In this document: positions 24,462-31,468 of the stretch, one piece after another
How positions within the stretch are numbered: the stretch's first letter is position 1
Layout of the letters: every line of letters starts with the position of its first letter
Origin: a virus
Virus record (IMG/VR): IMGVR_UViG_3300048908_000199
Coordinates: 1-44,712 of that record
Length of the DNA stretch: 44,712 nucleotides
Reading direction: 5' to 3' (one strand)
Program-made: the position numbers and the translations under genes
The notes under the pieces: model-generated
What the model was told of the DNA's origin: nothing
The model's database searches: none
The model's input: the letters and a program-made list of their open reading frames with translations, nothing else

Positions 24462-24868
24462 CCGCAGCACTCCATCGACCGAACAGAAACGATAATCACC
24501 GAGCGATCGCCGTAATGCTTGGTCACGGACAGCCGCGCGACCTGCGCGTCATCGACGAAAACGATTTCGTTGATCGCGTCGGAAACGAGCTTTGCGAGGT
24601 TGTCGCCATCGGGCTTGCTGGTCTTCCAGAACACCAACTCGCGCTTGGTTTTCGACCAGCTCGCGGGCGCCAGATAGATCGCCTCGACGGTCATTTCGAC
24701 CGGGCCTTGCATGGGCGCCTGGCCGGCCATCGCGCGCGAGGCGAACAGTTTGACGGCCGCCATGAACGAGGCTTGTTTTGGCGGGGTGTAGCGGCGCTTC
24801 CCATTGGCGCCGGCGCGCGCAAAGGCGCATGGCTCACCAGGGATCGCGAATGAAATTTCGGAGGCCAT
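24458..24868 (-). CDS. rusA: Holliday-junction resolvase, RusA family
   Basis: This 136-residue protein has the RusA signature KPDGDNLAKLVSDAINEIVF followed by VDDAQVARL (about residues 84-112), with the conserved Asp residues needed for metal-dependent cleavage. It resolves Holliday junctions during phage recombination and replication. TGATG coupling to GapR upstream and ATGA coupling to the DnaA-like gene downstream place it in the replication operon. Confidence 0.88.
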   Translation of the reverse strand: MASEISFAIPGEPCAFARAGANGKRRYTPPKQASFMAAVKLFASRAMAGQAPMQGPVEMTVEAIYLAPASWSKTKRELVFWKTSKPDGDNLAKLVSDAINEIVFVDDAQVARLSVTKHYGDRSVIIVSVRSMECCG

Positions 24869-25119
24869 CAGCCTTCGCCCAGCGCGGCCAAATAGAGCTG
24901 AGTGATTTCTTCTTCTTCGCGCCGCTTGGTCGCGTCCTGCTTCCGCATCGCGACGATCTTGCGCATGATCTTGGCGTCGTAGCCGTTGCCCTTGGCTTCG
25001 GCGTAAATGTCGCGAATGTCCTCCGCGAGCGCCTTCTTTTCTTCTTCCATGCGCTCGATACGCTCGATGAAGGATTTCAGATGGCCGCCATTGACGGAAT
25101 TGTGGCCTAGCTCGCTCAT
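24868..25119 (-). CDS. gapR: GapR / DUF2312 family nucleoid protein
   Basis: This 83-residue protein matches the alphaproteobacterial GapR family: [19 protein letters not shown], then [20 protein letters not shown] and [12 protein letters not shown]. GapR coats overtwisted DNA ahead of replication forks and helps topoisomerases. A phage copy in the replication operon likely supports phage replication or modifies the host nucleoid. The symbol follows the host family; phage function is inferred. Confidence 0.85.
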   Translation of the reverse strand: MSELGHNSVNGGHLKSFIERIERMEEEKKALAEDIRDIYAEAKGNGYDAKIMRKIVAMRKQDATKRREEEEITQLYLAALGEG

Positions 25120-25361
25120 TTCTTGCCGTCCTCGATCTTGAATTGGTCGCGATGCTTGCCGCAGGCCCAGGTATATTTACCGGGCGCGATCTGCACGCCG
25201 AAGCAGGGATATGCGCGGCAACCAGGGTGCGCGCATTGCTTGCGCAACAGCGATAGGTCAGGTGTCGCGGGAAGTTTTTGCGCCCTCTGCGGCGCGTATT
25301 TCTTCCTCACGGTTTGGTCGATAGGTTCGGAGGCGATTTTGCCTGCTCGAAATATCTGCAT
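25116..25361 (-). CDS. Small Cys/His-rich (zinc-binding) protein
   Basis: This 81-residue protein is started at [16 protein letters not shown]. It carries [15 protein letters not shown] and [10 protein letters not shown], a Cys/His set that could form one zinc finger. Basic N-terminus. It overlaps its upstream neighbour by 55 bases in a different frame. Nucleic-acid binding or a protein-contact role is possible. Confidence 0.5.
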   Translation of the reverse strand: MQIFRAGKIASEPIDQTVRKKYAPQRAQKLPATPDLSLLRKQCAHPGCRAYPCFGVQIAPGKYTWACGKHRDQFKIEDGKK

Positions 25362-25621
25362 GACGGCGTGGCCGCCTCGATAGCCGGGCCAGCGCCCATC
25401 AATTGGGCCTTGCGCAACTGTGTATATTTCCGGCGGCGGCGCGCGCTGAGAACGCCACCGGTGCGCTTGTATTTCCCACCCGGCGCATTGGCCCAAAACC
25501 GGCACTCGCGGCATACCTTGTCGGCCGGGCCGGTCGCTGCCCACATCGCCATACCCGGCGCCGTGGCGAATTGTTTGGCCGCAAGGTCTTGTCCCTGCGG
25601 TTGCGTCAGATGATTATCCAT
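25307..25621 (-). CDS. Small Cys-containing early protein
   Basis: This 104-residue protein is started at MDNHLTQPQGQDLAAKQF. It contains VCRECRFWANAPGGKYKR and CRYFEQAK, a spaced Cys motif seen in small phage early proteins. An RRRRKYTQLRK segment is basic. It overlaps the Cro-like gene by eight bases, so it is coupled to the switch transcript. Function unknown. Confidence 0.5.
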   Translation of the reverse strand: MDNHLTQPQGQDLAAKQFATAPGMAMWAATGPADKVCRECRFWANAPGGKYKRTGGVLSARRRRKYTQLRKAQLMGAGPAIEAATPSCRYFEQAKSPPNLSTKP

Positions 25622-25868
25622 CGGCACCTTCCCTCCACCCTTCCGGCCATAAATCCGGCCGGAACTGTTCGCGCTTGAACTCGCCATCGGTCTTTTCCTC
25701 GACCAGAACGGCGAACTCCGCGGGAACGCGGTTCGATTGCAGATAGCGCCAGACGTTTTGCTGCTTGGCGCCGATCTTTCGCGCGAGCGCGCTTTGACCG
25801 CCGGCCCACTCGATGGCGGCCTCAAGCGCCCGTCTGGAAGGTGTTTTGTGCTGTAAAATGGTATCCAT
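25614..25868 (-). CDS. Cro/YdaS-like regulator
   Basis: This 84-residue protein is started at MDTILQHKTPSRRALEAAI. Residues about 13-45 form the Cro/YdaS HTH (GGQSALARKIGAKQQNVWRY). The C-terminal REQFRPDLWPEGW is also typical of the family. It is the first gene of the leftward early operon and divergent from the S24-type repressor, so it acts as the lytic-side regulator. The promoter's -10 lies only six bases from the ATG, suggesting a leaderless transcript. Confidence 0.8.
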   Translation of the reverse strand: MDTILQHKTPSRRALEAAIEWAGGQSALARKIGAKQQNVWRYLQSNRVPAEFAVLVEEKTDGEFKREQFRPDLWPEGWREGADG

Positions 25869-25874
25869 TACACA

Positions 25875-25902
25875 GTTATAACACACTAAGTTGTGAGGTC
25901 AA
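25875..25902 (-). promoter_or_regulatory. Leftward early promoter (PR-like) with operator
   Basis: Read leftward: TTGACC, 16 bases, TATAAC, then TGTGTA and the ATG of the Cro-like gene. The spacer contains the operator dyad (25881-25894, ACACACTAAGTTGT on the + strand). Repressor binding would block polymerase directly. Confidence 0.75.
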
Positions 25903-25929
25903 TGGCCGATTGGGGGTGCTACCTTGGTG

Positions 25930-25958
25930 TTGCAATCCAACTCGATTATGTGTTAAAT
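25930..25958 (+). promoter_or_regulatory. Repressor promoter with operator
   Basis: TTGCAA (25930-25935), 17 bases and TTAAAT (25953-25958) point toward the repressor gene. A weaker operator copy, ACTCGATTATGTGT (25940-25953), fills the spacer, suggesting autoregulation. The start point would be about 35 bases before the repressor ATG. Confidence 0.6.
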
Positions 25959-25998
25959 GCGAGTCAACTGGGCGTAATGCCAAGCTAAAGGGGTCGCA

Positions 25999-26619
25999 AT
26001 GACGGAGGACGGGCCTATGAAATCACTCGGACAGCAAATTCGCGAAGCGCGCGACGCGCACGGATGGAGCCAGAAAAAGGTTGCCGAAATGGCCGGCTGC
26101 TTGCAGCAGACCGTCGGCCGCCTGGAAACCGGAGAGATCAAAAAGTCGGAGGACTTGCCGGCCATCTGCGCGGTCCTCGGCATCCGGCATCCGGCGCTGG
26201 CGAAGAACGTGCGCTATTTCGAGACGCCGATGGAGACGCAGGAAAATATCGTCGTTTTCTACACGGACTCGACGCCGGACGGCGTTTTCATGACAGAAAC
26301 CATCGGATCTGAGCGCCCGCGGCCGCAATTTCTCACCAATGCGCCCTTGACCTATGGCATCTATGTTCCGGGCGGATGCTGCATGGCGCCGATCTTCCGG
26401 CCCGGCGAAATCTTGCTCATCAATCCCCACCAGGCGCCGCGCCCCGGCGATCGCTGCTTGTTCCGCGACGGCGCCAACCCGGCCTCGCGCATCAAGCTTG
26501 GCGAGCTTGTCGGAGAGGATGCGGCGACATGGAGCGTGAAGGTCGTTGATGCTGACCACCAGATTGAAAAATCTGCGTTTCCTCACGCACATTTGATTGT
26601 TGCCTGCTTGCGTGGTTGA
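25999..26619 (+). CDS. S24/LexA-type phage repressor
   Basis: This protein has 206 residues from the first ATG; an internal ATG at 26017 with GGAGG upstream (MKSLGQQIREAR) is an equally good start. The N-terminal XRE HTH (WSQKKVAEMAGCLQQTVGRL) is followed by a C-terminal S24-like domain: YVPGGCCMAPIFRPGEILL, then RPGDRCLFRDG and ASRIKLGELV. The catalytic Lys is present, but the position normally Ser (GxSM) is Cys. It should bind the 14-bp dyads and keep lysogeny. Induction by RecA may differ from classical repressors. Confidence 0.85.
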   Translation: MTEDGPMKSLGQQIREARDAHGWSQKKVAEMAGCLQQTVGRLETGEIKKSEDLPAICAVLGIRHPALAKNVRYFETPMETQENIVVFYTDSTPDGVFMTETIGSERPRPQFLTNAPLTYGIYVPGGCCMAPIFRPGEILLINPHQAPRPGDRCLFRDGANPASRIKLGELVGEDAATWSVKVVDADHQIEKSAFPHAHLIVACLRG

Positions 26620-26631
26620 TGTGTGAACTTA

Positions 26632-26672
26632 ACAACATTATGTGTTGACTCTGAACACGAGCGTGTTACCGT
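26632..26672 (+). promoter_or_regulatory. Promoter/operator of recombination-integration operon
   Basis: The operator ACAACATTATGTGT (26632-26645) abuts TTGACT (26645-26650). A second dyad, ACACG-AG-CGTGT (26655-26666), lies in the spacer. A weak TACCGT (26667-26672) serves as the -10 candidate. The layout suggests repression of the operon starting at 26706 in the lysogen. Confidence 0.6.
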
Positions 26673-26705
26673 CTAGCTGCACATTTCGCAGAAGGCGGGA
26701 ATAAA

Positions 26706-27065
26706 ATGGTTCAGCAAGCAGGCGGCGAAAGCGCGGCCGAGAGAGCGTTATCGGCTGTCGATTATTTCGTCGGGGTCATGCCGGATGACGGCTATGTCGT
26801 TGTTTTTATCAATCATCAGCTAACGCAATGGGAGGGCGTCAGCCGGCGCCTTGAGCGCTGGCTGGCCGAGGGCGCGCCCGGGATCAACCCCTATTCGCCG
26901 CCGATCGACTTGGTTCAGGCGCAATGCGTCATCGGCGCGCTCGAGGCACGGCTGAGCGAGGCCCGCCAGCGCATCACGCGCAAGATCGCCCAGGCGCAAG
27001 AAACCTATGGCGCCGAGACGCCGGCCTATTCTGGCTTCCTGCCCTTGCGGGAGGTCTTGAATTGA
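26706..27065 (+). CDS. First gene of recombination operon, unknown
   Basis: This 119-residue acidic protein has a hydrophobic strand (GYVVVFINHQLTQWEGV) and a long C-terminal helix (ALEARLSEARQRITRKIAQA). Its stop overlaps the TTG start of the nuclease gene, so the two are coupled. It may be a nuclease partner by position only. Confidence 0.55.
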   Translation: MVQQAGGESAAERALSAVDYFVGVMPDDGYVVVFINHQLTQWEGVSRRLERWLAEGAPGINPYSPPIDLVQAQCVIGALEARLSEARQRITRKIAQAQETYGAETPAYSGFLPLREVLN

Positions 27066-27976
27066 AGATCACCCCGCACACCGAGGGGCTTGTTCCTGGC
27101 GCCGGCATCTATGCCATGCCCGCGGCGCTCTATCACGCCGACCCGGCACCCCTCCCAAGCCTTTCCAGCTCCATCGCCAAGATCATCATCTGGCAGACGC
27201 CGCGCCATGCCGCCGCCGAGCATCCGAGGCTCCCCGGCGTGAAGAAGGAGCGTAAGGAAACCGCAGCCATGTCTCTTGGCTCAGTCGCCCATGAGCTTCT
27301 GCTCGGGAAAGGCGGCGGGTTCGATGTGTTCGATTTCGAGGACTGGCGCAAGAAGGAAGCCCAGGCGGCGCGCGACGCGAGCGCGCTGAGCGGCCATGTC
27401 CCGATCCTGAAAAAAGATTTCGAGCGCGCCGAGGCGGTGCGGATCGCCGTCCTCGATATCATGGCCGAGACGCCCAATTGCGGGAACTTCTTCCGCGAAG
27501 GCCACGGCGACGCCGAGACGGTGCTGATCTGGCAGGAGGATAACGGCGTCTGGTGTCGCGCCATGTTCGATTGGTGGAGCTCCGACCGCGCCCATATCAT
27601 CGACCTGAAAACGACCGGCAACGGCGTATCGACGGGCGACGCCGGGCGCACGATGGCCAACATGGGCTATGAGGTCAGCGAGGCATTCTACCTGCGCGGC
27701 CTCACGCGCCTCATGCCCGAACTGGCCGGGCGGGCGAAGTTCACATTCGTCTTTGCGGAAACCGATCCGCCCTATGAGGCCGCCGTGATCGAGAACGACG
27801 CGACCGGCCGCGAAATGGGGCGCCGCAAGATCGAATACGCCATCAGCCGGTTTGGCGATTGCCAGCGCGACGGCGAATGGCCGGGATATCCCCGCAAAAT
27901 CCAGACGGCCGCATATCCCGTCTATGCCGAGAAGGCATGGCTAGAGCGCGAGCTGAGCGACCCTTATTTCGTGTGA
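27062..27976 (+). CDS. RecE-like PD-(D/E)XK exonuclease
   Basis: This 304-residue protein is started at a TTG that overlaps the previous stop (TTGA). An AMSLGSVAHELLLG helix (GxxxHE), then CRAMFDWW and HIIDLKTTGNG give the PD-(D/E)XK core (Asp ... Asp-x-Lys) of the exonuclease VIII group. An YLRGLTRLMP segment near the end fits too. It likely processes DNA ends for phage recombination with the ATPase encoded next. The track of conserved residues is good. Confidence 0.78.
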   Translation: MKITPHTEGLVPGAGIYAMPAALYHADPAPLPSLSSSIAKIIIWQTPRHAAAEHPRLPGVKKERKETAAMSLGSVAHELLLGKGGGFDVFDFEDWRKKEAQAARDASALSGHVPILKKDFERAEAVRIAVLDIMAETPNCGNFFREGHGDAETVLIWQEDNGVWCRAMFDWWSSDRAHIIDLKTTGNGVSTGDAGRTMANMGYEVSEAFYLRGLTRLMPELAGRAKFTFVFAETDPPYEAAVIENDATGREMGRRKIEYAISRFGDCQRDGEWPGYPRKIQTAAYPVYAEKAWLERELSDPYFV

Positions 27977-27980
27977 GGCG

Positions 27981-28994
27981 ATGATGGCAAGAGTTTTTGA
28001 AATCCACGACGCGGCGCTTGATCATGTCCCGCTTCTGATCGGCCTCATGGGGCCATCCGGTTCCGGCAAGACATTCTCGGCCCTGCGCTTGGCTGAGGGC
28101 ATCCAGAAGGTTTCCGGCGGTGATATTTGCGTGATCGACACCGAGACAAAGCGCGCGAAGCACTATGCCGACCGCTTCAAATTTCGGCACATCGATTTCG
28201 GGTCGCCGTTCGGATCGGCCGACTATCTGGCAGCGATGCGGATGGCGGCAAGATCAGGTTGCAGGACCATCATTGTGGACAGTATGAGCCATGAACACGA
28301 AGGGCCTGGCGGGCTACTCGACGCCCAGGACCAGGAGGTTCGCCGCCTAGCTGGCGATGATTACGGCACATGGAAGGCCGAAAAATACAACATGCAGGCA
28401 TGGATTAAGCCGAAGCACGAGAGGAGAAAGCTGCTCTACGGCCTCACTCACCTGAATGAGGATGCTGGCGGCGATACTGTCAACCTGATCCTATGCTTTC
28501 GGGCGAAGGAGACTTCGAAGCCGAAGCGCGACGAGCGCGGGAAGATCAAGATCGAGCCAATGGGCTTTATGCCGATCGCTGGCGATGAGTTCGTTTTCGA
28601 AATGACGATGAATTGCCTGTTGCAGCCCGGATGTCGCGGCGTCCCGTCTTGGCAGAGCGATTATCCCGGTGAGCGATCTATGATGAAGCTGCCAGCTCAG
28701 TTTGAGGATATCATGCGCGACAATTGCGCGCTCGACCAGAACATTGGCGAGCGGTTGGCGATGTGGGCGCGCGGGGGGGCGACAAAACCTGTCACCCAGG
28801 CGCCGACGATGCAGCCGACGATCGATCTGCTCGCCGCTGGCCAGATCGAGGCCGAGCGCGGCCTTGATGCCTATCGCGCGTTCTGGAAGGGCCTTACGGC
28901 CGACGATCGCCAAAGCCTCGCGCAACTGCATGAGGAATGGAAGAAAGTCGCCCAGGCGAGCGACGAGCGGTTCCTTGCCGAGAGCGCGGAATGA
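27981..28994 (+). CDS. RecA-like/AAA P-loop ATPase (Sak4-like candidate)
   Basis: This 337-residue protein has Walker A GPSGSGKTFSALRLAEG (about residues 23-38) and Walker B CRTIIVDSMSHEHEG (near 95). The basic C-terminal half ends in a helix. P-loop proteins of this size beside a RecE-like nuclease often act as annealing or strand-exchange factors (Sak4 type). The exact subclass cannot be fixed without a profile search. Its stop overlaps the start of the excisionase-like gene. Confidence 0.72.
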   Translation: MMARVFEIHDAALDHVPLLIGLMGPSGSGKTFSALRLAEGIQKVSGGDICVIDTETKRAKHYADRFKFRHIDFGSPFGSADYLAAMRMAARSGCRTIIVDSMSHEHEGPGGLLDAQDQEVRRLAGDDYGTWKAEKYNMQAWIKPKHERRKLLYGLTHLNEDAGGDTVNLILCFRAKETSKPKRDERGKIKIEPMGFMPIAGDEFVFEMTMNCLLQPGCRGVPSWQSDYPGERSMMKLPAQFEDIMRDNCALDQNIGERLAMWARGGATKPVTQAPTMQPTIDLLAAGQIEAERGLDAYRAFWKGLTADDRQSLAQLHEEWKKVAQASDERFLAESAE

Positions 28995-29329
28995 CACTCG
29001 ACGCGCTGCCCCTTTACGCGACCGACGCCGAACTGGCGAAAGCCATCCTTGGCAAGCGCGCTAAGGAGTGGCCGCGCGTCGTCGCGCTCTATGAGGCGAA
29101 GGGCTTACCACCGATCAACACATTAATGTGTGGACGCTATTCGCCAGCAGTGCTAAGGTTCTTCGACCATTTGGAAGGCGTGACGAACAGCGCCCCGGTG
29201 GCCTCCTGTGACGGGAAAGAGGACGCTTTGGCATGGAACAAGAGAAAAACGCGGCGCCCGGCCTCAAGTGGCGCCCGCGAGCAGATGGCCGCAAAATCCC
29301 GGTCTGGTGCGCCCGCCCCGACGCGATAG
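28991..29329 (+). CDS. Excisionase-like small winged-helix protein
   Basis: This 112-residue protein is started at MTLDALPLYATDAELAKAIL in the ATGA overlap. The N-terminal 60 residues contain a short helix-turn-helix-like segment (TDAELAKAILGKRAKEWPRV) and the turn YEAKGLPPIN. This resembles excisionase and DUF4224-type proteins. The basic C-terminus overlaps the integrase start by 97 bases. The position directly before integrase supports a recombination directionality factor. A perfect copy of the operator dyad is inside its coding sequence. Confidence 0.5.
   Translation: MTLDALPLYATDAELAKAILGKRAKEWPRVVALYEAKGLPPINTLMCGRYSPAVLRFFDHLEGVTNSAPVASCDGKEDALAWNKRKTRRPASSGAREQMAAKSRSGAPAPTR
29118..29131 (+). 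promoter_or_regulatory. Perfect 14-bp operator dyad inside a coding sequence
   Basis: ACACATTAATGTGT is a perfect palindrome and the best match in the window to the operator consensus. It lies in the excisionase-like gene, about 100 bases before the integrase ATG. It could block read-through or a local promoter for integrase. Confidence 0.6.
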
Positions 29330-30435
29330 CCGCCGGGTTCCCCCTCAAGACCGTGAACCTGTCAGATACGCCGCTCGACATGCTGCCCGCGCGCTGTCAG
29401 CGCCTTTGGGCGGAAATGCTCGACTTCGCCGGACAGAGCAAGCGGCCGGGATATGATGGGACGATCGGCGCGCTGATCGACGTGTACACGACCGCGCCGG
29501 AAAGCCCCTATCAGAAGCTCAAGGCGAGCAGCCTTCACCCCTATCGCATCTATGCGGCGAAGATCAAGGCGATGGCCGGCGCGCGCCGCGTGGACGCGCT
29601 GACAGGCCTCGATGTGATGCGCTGGCATGAGTTGTGGCGCCACCCGCAGAAGCCCGGCGGGAAGCCGCTGCTTGGCGCGGCGACGATGGCGCTGAACGTC
29701 CTCAAGGCTGCTTTGGCTTTCGGGCAGATTTGTGGCTTCCGCGAGTGCGCCGAACTTCTCTCGACCACGAAGCTCCTGACGCTGCCGAGGCCCAGGAGCC
29801 GCGAGGAAGCGCCGGAGGCCCAGGATATCGAGCGAGCGCGCGAAGCCGCCCACGCCATCGGACGGCCGCGCGCCGCCCTATGCTATGCCCTACAGTTCGA
29901 CACGACCGCGCGCCAGTGGGATTTGATCGGGGGATGGGTTCCACTGGACGACCCGCGCCCCTCGACGGTCCTTGGCTACGGAAAAAAATGGATCGGTCTG
30001 ACATGGGCGAGCATTGCGGATGGCGTGCTGCGGATCATGCCGAGCAAGACATTCGAGACGACCCGCGCCCGCGTGAGCGTGAACCTGTCGCTCTGCCCAA
30101 TGGTGCAGGAGGAAATGGCGCGCGTGCCGCTGTCCGAGCGCGTCGGCCCGCTGATTGTGAACGAGGCGACCGGCCTACCCTATCTCCCGCAGGAGTTCGC
30201 CACGATCTGGCGTAAGGTCCGCAAAAAGGCCGAACTGTCGCCCACGCTCTGGAACCGCGACATTCGCGCCGGCGGCATCACCGAGGGCGGCATTGCGGGC
30301 GCCAGCGCCGACGACCGGGCGAAGGTAGCTGGCCATTCCAGCAGCAAGACGACGCGCGCGGTCTATGACCGTGATGTGATCGTGGCGTCGGATCGCGTGG
30401 CCGAGGCAAGAGCGAAGTTCAGGCGTGGTGAATGA
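29233..30435 (+). CDS. int: Tyrosine integrase
   Basis: This 400-residue protein has an N-terminal arm/core-binding part and a C-terminal catalytic domain from about residue 190. Arg I is in ALQFDTTARQWDLIGGW. Arg II is in WNRDIRAGGITEGG, where the usual HxxR His is Asn. His/Lys-type AGHSSSKTTRA is followed by the nucleophile Tyr (AVYDRDV). It integrates and excises the phage. The AT-rich gap just downstream has arm-like repeats, the expected place of attP. Confidence 0.88.
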   Translation: MEQEKNAAPGLKWRPRADGRKIPVWCARPDAIAAGFPLKTVNLSDTPLDMLPARCQRLWAEMLDFAGQSKRPGYDGTIGALIDVYTTAPESPYQKLKASSLHPYRIYAAKIKAMAGARRVDALTGLDVMRWHELWRHPQKPGGKPLLGAATMALNVLKAALAFGQICGFRECAELLSTTKLLTLPRPRSREEAPEAQDIERAREAAHAIGRPRAALCYALQFDTTARQWDLIGGWVPLDDPRPSTVLGYGKKWIGLTWASIADGVLRIMPSKTFETTRARVSVNLSLCPMVQEEMARVPLSERVGPLIVNEATGLPYLPQEFATIWRKVRKKAELSPTLWNRDIRAGGITEGGIAGASADDRAKVAGHSSSKTTRAVYDRDVIVASDRVAEARAKFRRGE

Positions 30436-30504
30436 CACAGAACAGCGTGAGAACGCCGTTCCTTTAGTCGCCGGGAACGACCGGGAATAGCCAGAACAGC
30501 AGCA

Positions 30505-30636
30505 AGCAAAATCAATAGGTTGCTGGTCCCAAATATTAAAATTTGGTTAACGACAACCTATTGAGTTAATTGTGGAAAGTTCCCCGCAAAATCAACACGA
30601 TATGGCTACATACACGACAACTTATTGTGTTTTCTC
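30505..30636. other. AT-rich attP/operator candidate
   Basis: The 230-base gap after integrase holds ACAACCTATTGAGT (30553-30566) and ACAACTTATTGTGT (30617-30630), both within ACGACAAC direct repeats. An inverted copy, TCAATAGGTTG, lies at 30512-30522. GCAAAATCAA is present twice. The sites fit either integrase arm sites or repressor operators (they match the 14-bp family). No core identity to a tRNA was seen. Confidence 0.5.
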
Positions 30637-30667
30637 GGTATTTTTTATCGAAAGATAGGGTCAATAA

Positions 30668-31120
30668 ATGGCTGACGTACCATATTCAGGCGCGACTAGT
30701 GGCGCAGCGGCGCGCGAGGAAATCACGAAGCTGCTGCGCCGCATCGGCTGCGATCGGATCGGTTTCATGGACGAATACGCAACGTCGTCGCTCTTGCTGG
30801 CGTTCGAAATCCACGGGCGCCCGATCCAGATGAAGGCCAGCGCCAAGGGCTGGGCGGAATGGTGGCTGCGCGAAAATCCGTGGAACAATCGCCGCCGTGG
30901 GACCAACGCGGAATGGCGGGCCAAGGCGCTGGCGCAAGGAATGATCGCGATCAATTCAATCCTGCGGGATTGGTGCAAGGGACAGGTCACGGCGATTGAG
31001 TGCGGCATGATGCCGGCAGAGGCCGCATTCCTCGCGCACATGCTGACGAGCCAAGGCGTGACGGTTCTGGAAATGGTCGATGGCGCAAAATTGCTCGCCC
31101 CGCCAACCATTAAAAATTAG
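30668..31120 (+). CDS. Hypothetical protein, possible lysogeny-associated gene
   Basis: This 150-residue protein (start MADVPYSGATSGAAAREEIT) is mixed helix/beta. It has an AWKE-like region, KASAKGWAEWWLRENPW, and helical GMMPAEAAFLAHMLT. It follows operator-like repeats and converges with the lysis genes, overlapping their last stop by four bases. It may be expressed from its own promoter in the lysogen. Not recognised. Confidence 0.55.
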   Translation: MADVPYSGATSGAAAREEITKLLRRIGCDRIGFMDEYATSSLLLAFEIHGRPIQMKASAKGWAEWWLRENPWNNRRRGTNAEWRAKALAQGMIAINSILRDWCKGQVTAIECGMMPAEAAFLAHMLTSQGVTVLEMVDGAKLLAPPTIKN

Positions 31121-31461
31121 ATCGCCTCTGGCAAAATATGGCGGCATCCGCCACCTATCCGCTCAAGCTCTGGCTGGATCAATTCCTGCCAATGCTCGCA
31201 GGCGTGGCAATGCTCGTTGCGAACTTGGAGCGCCCGCGATAGGGCCTCTACCTGCTCGCGGAGGTTATGGACTTCCTTCATCAGCGTTTGGATATGCCGG
31301 TCCTGCGACGTGACGAGCGTTTCGATCCTGGCGTTCATTGCCGTTTCGAGCGCGGGGCCTCGGTTCATGAGGGCCACGATGAAGCCACCAAGAGCACCTA
31401 GCAGCGCGACGGTGATCGTGACTGCCCATGCGGGCAGCATGTCTGGGGCAGGTGCCGGCAT
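31117..31461 (-). CDS. Single-span coiled-coil lysis protein (i-spanin-like)
   Basis: This 114-residue protein has an N-terminal membrane helix (AWAVTITVALLGALGGFIVA), then a coiled coil (RHIQTLMKEVHNLREQVEAL) and a CHAC motif near the end. An in-frame ATG eight codons in could be the true start. TM plus periplasmic coiled coil next to a short lipoprotein suggests a spanin partner. It is the last gene of the leftward late operon. Confidence 0.5.
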   Translation of the reverse strand: MPAPAPDMLPAWAVTITVALLGALGGFIVALMNRGPALETAMNARIETLVTSQDRHIQTLMKEVHNLREQVEALSRALQVRNEHCHACEHWQELIQPELERIGGGCRHILPEAI

Positions 31462-31468
31462 TCCAATC

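Noticed and set aside
30436-30667. tRNA or tRNA 3' end as attachment core
   Set aside because: No cloverleaf or T-arm (GGTTCGA-type) sequence is visible near integrase.
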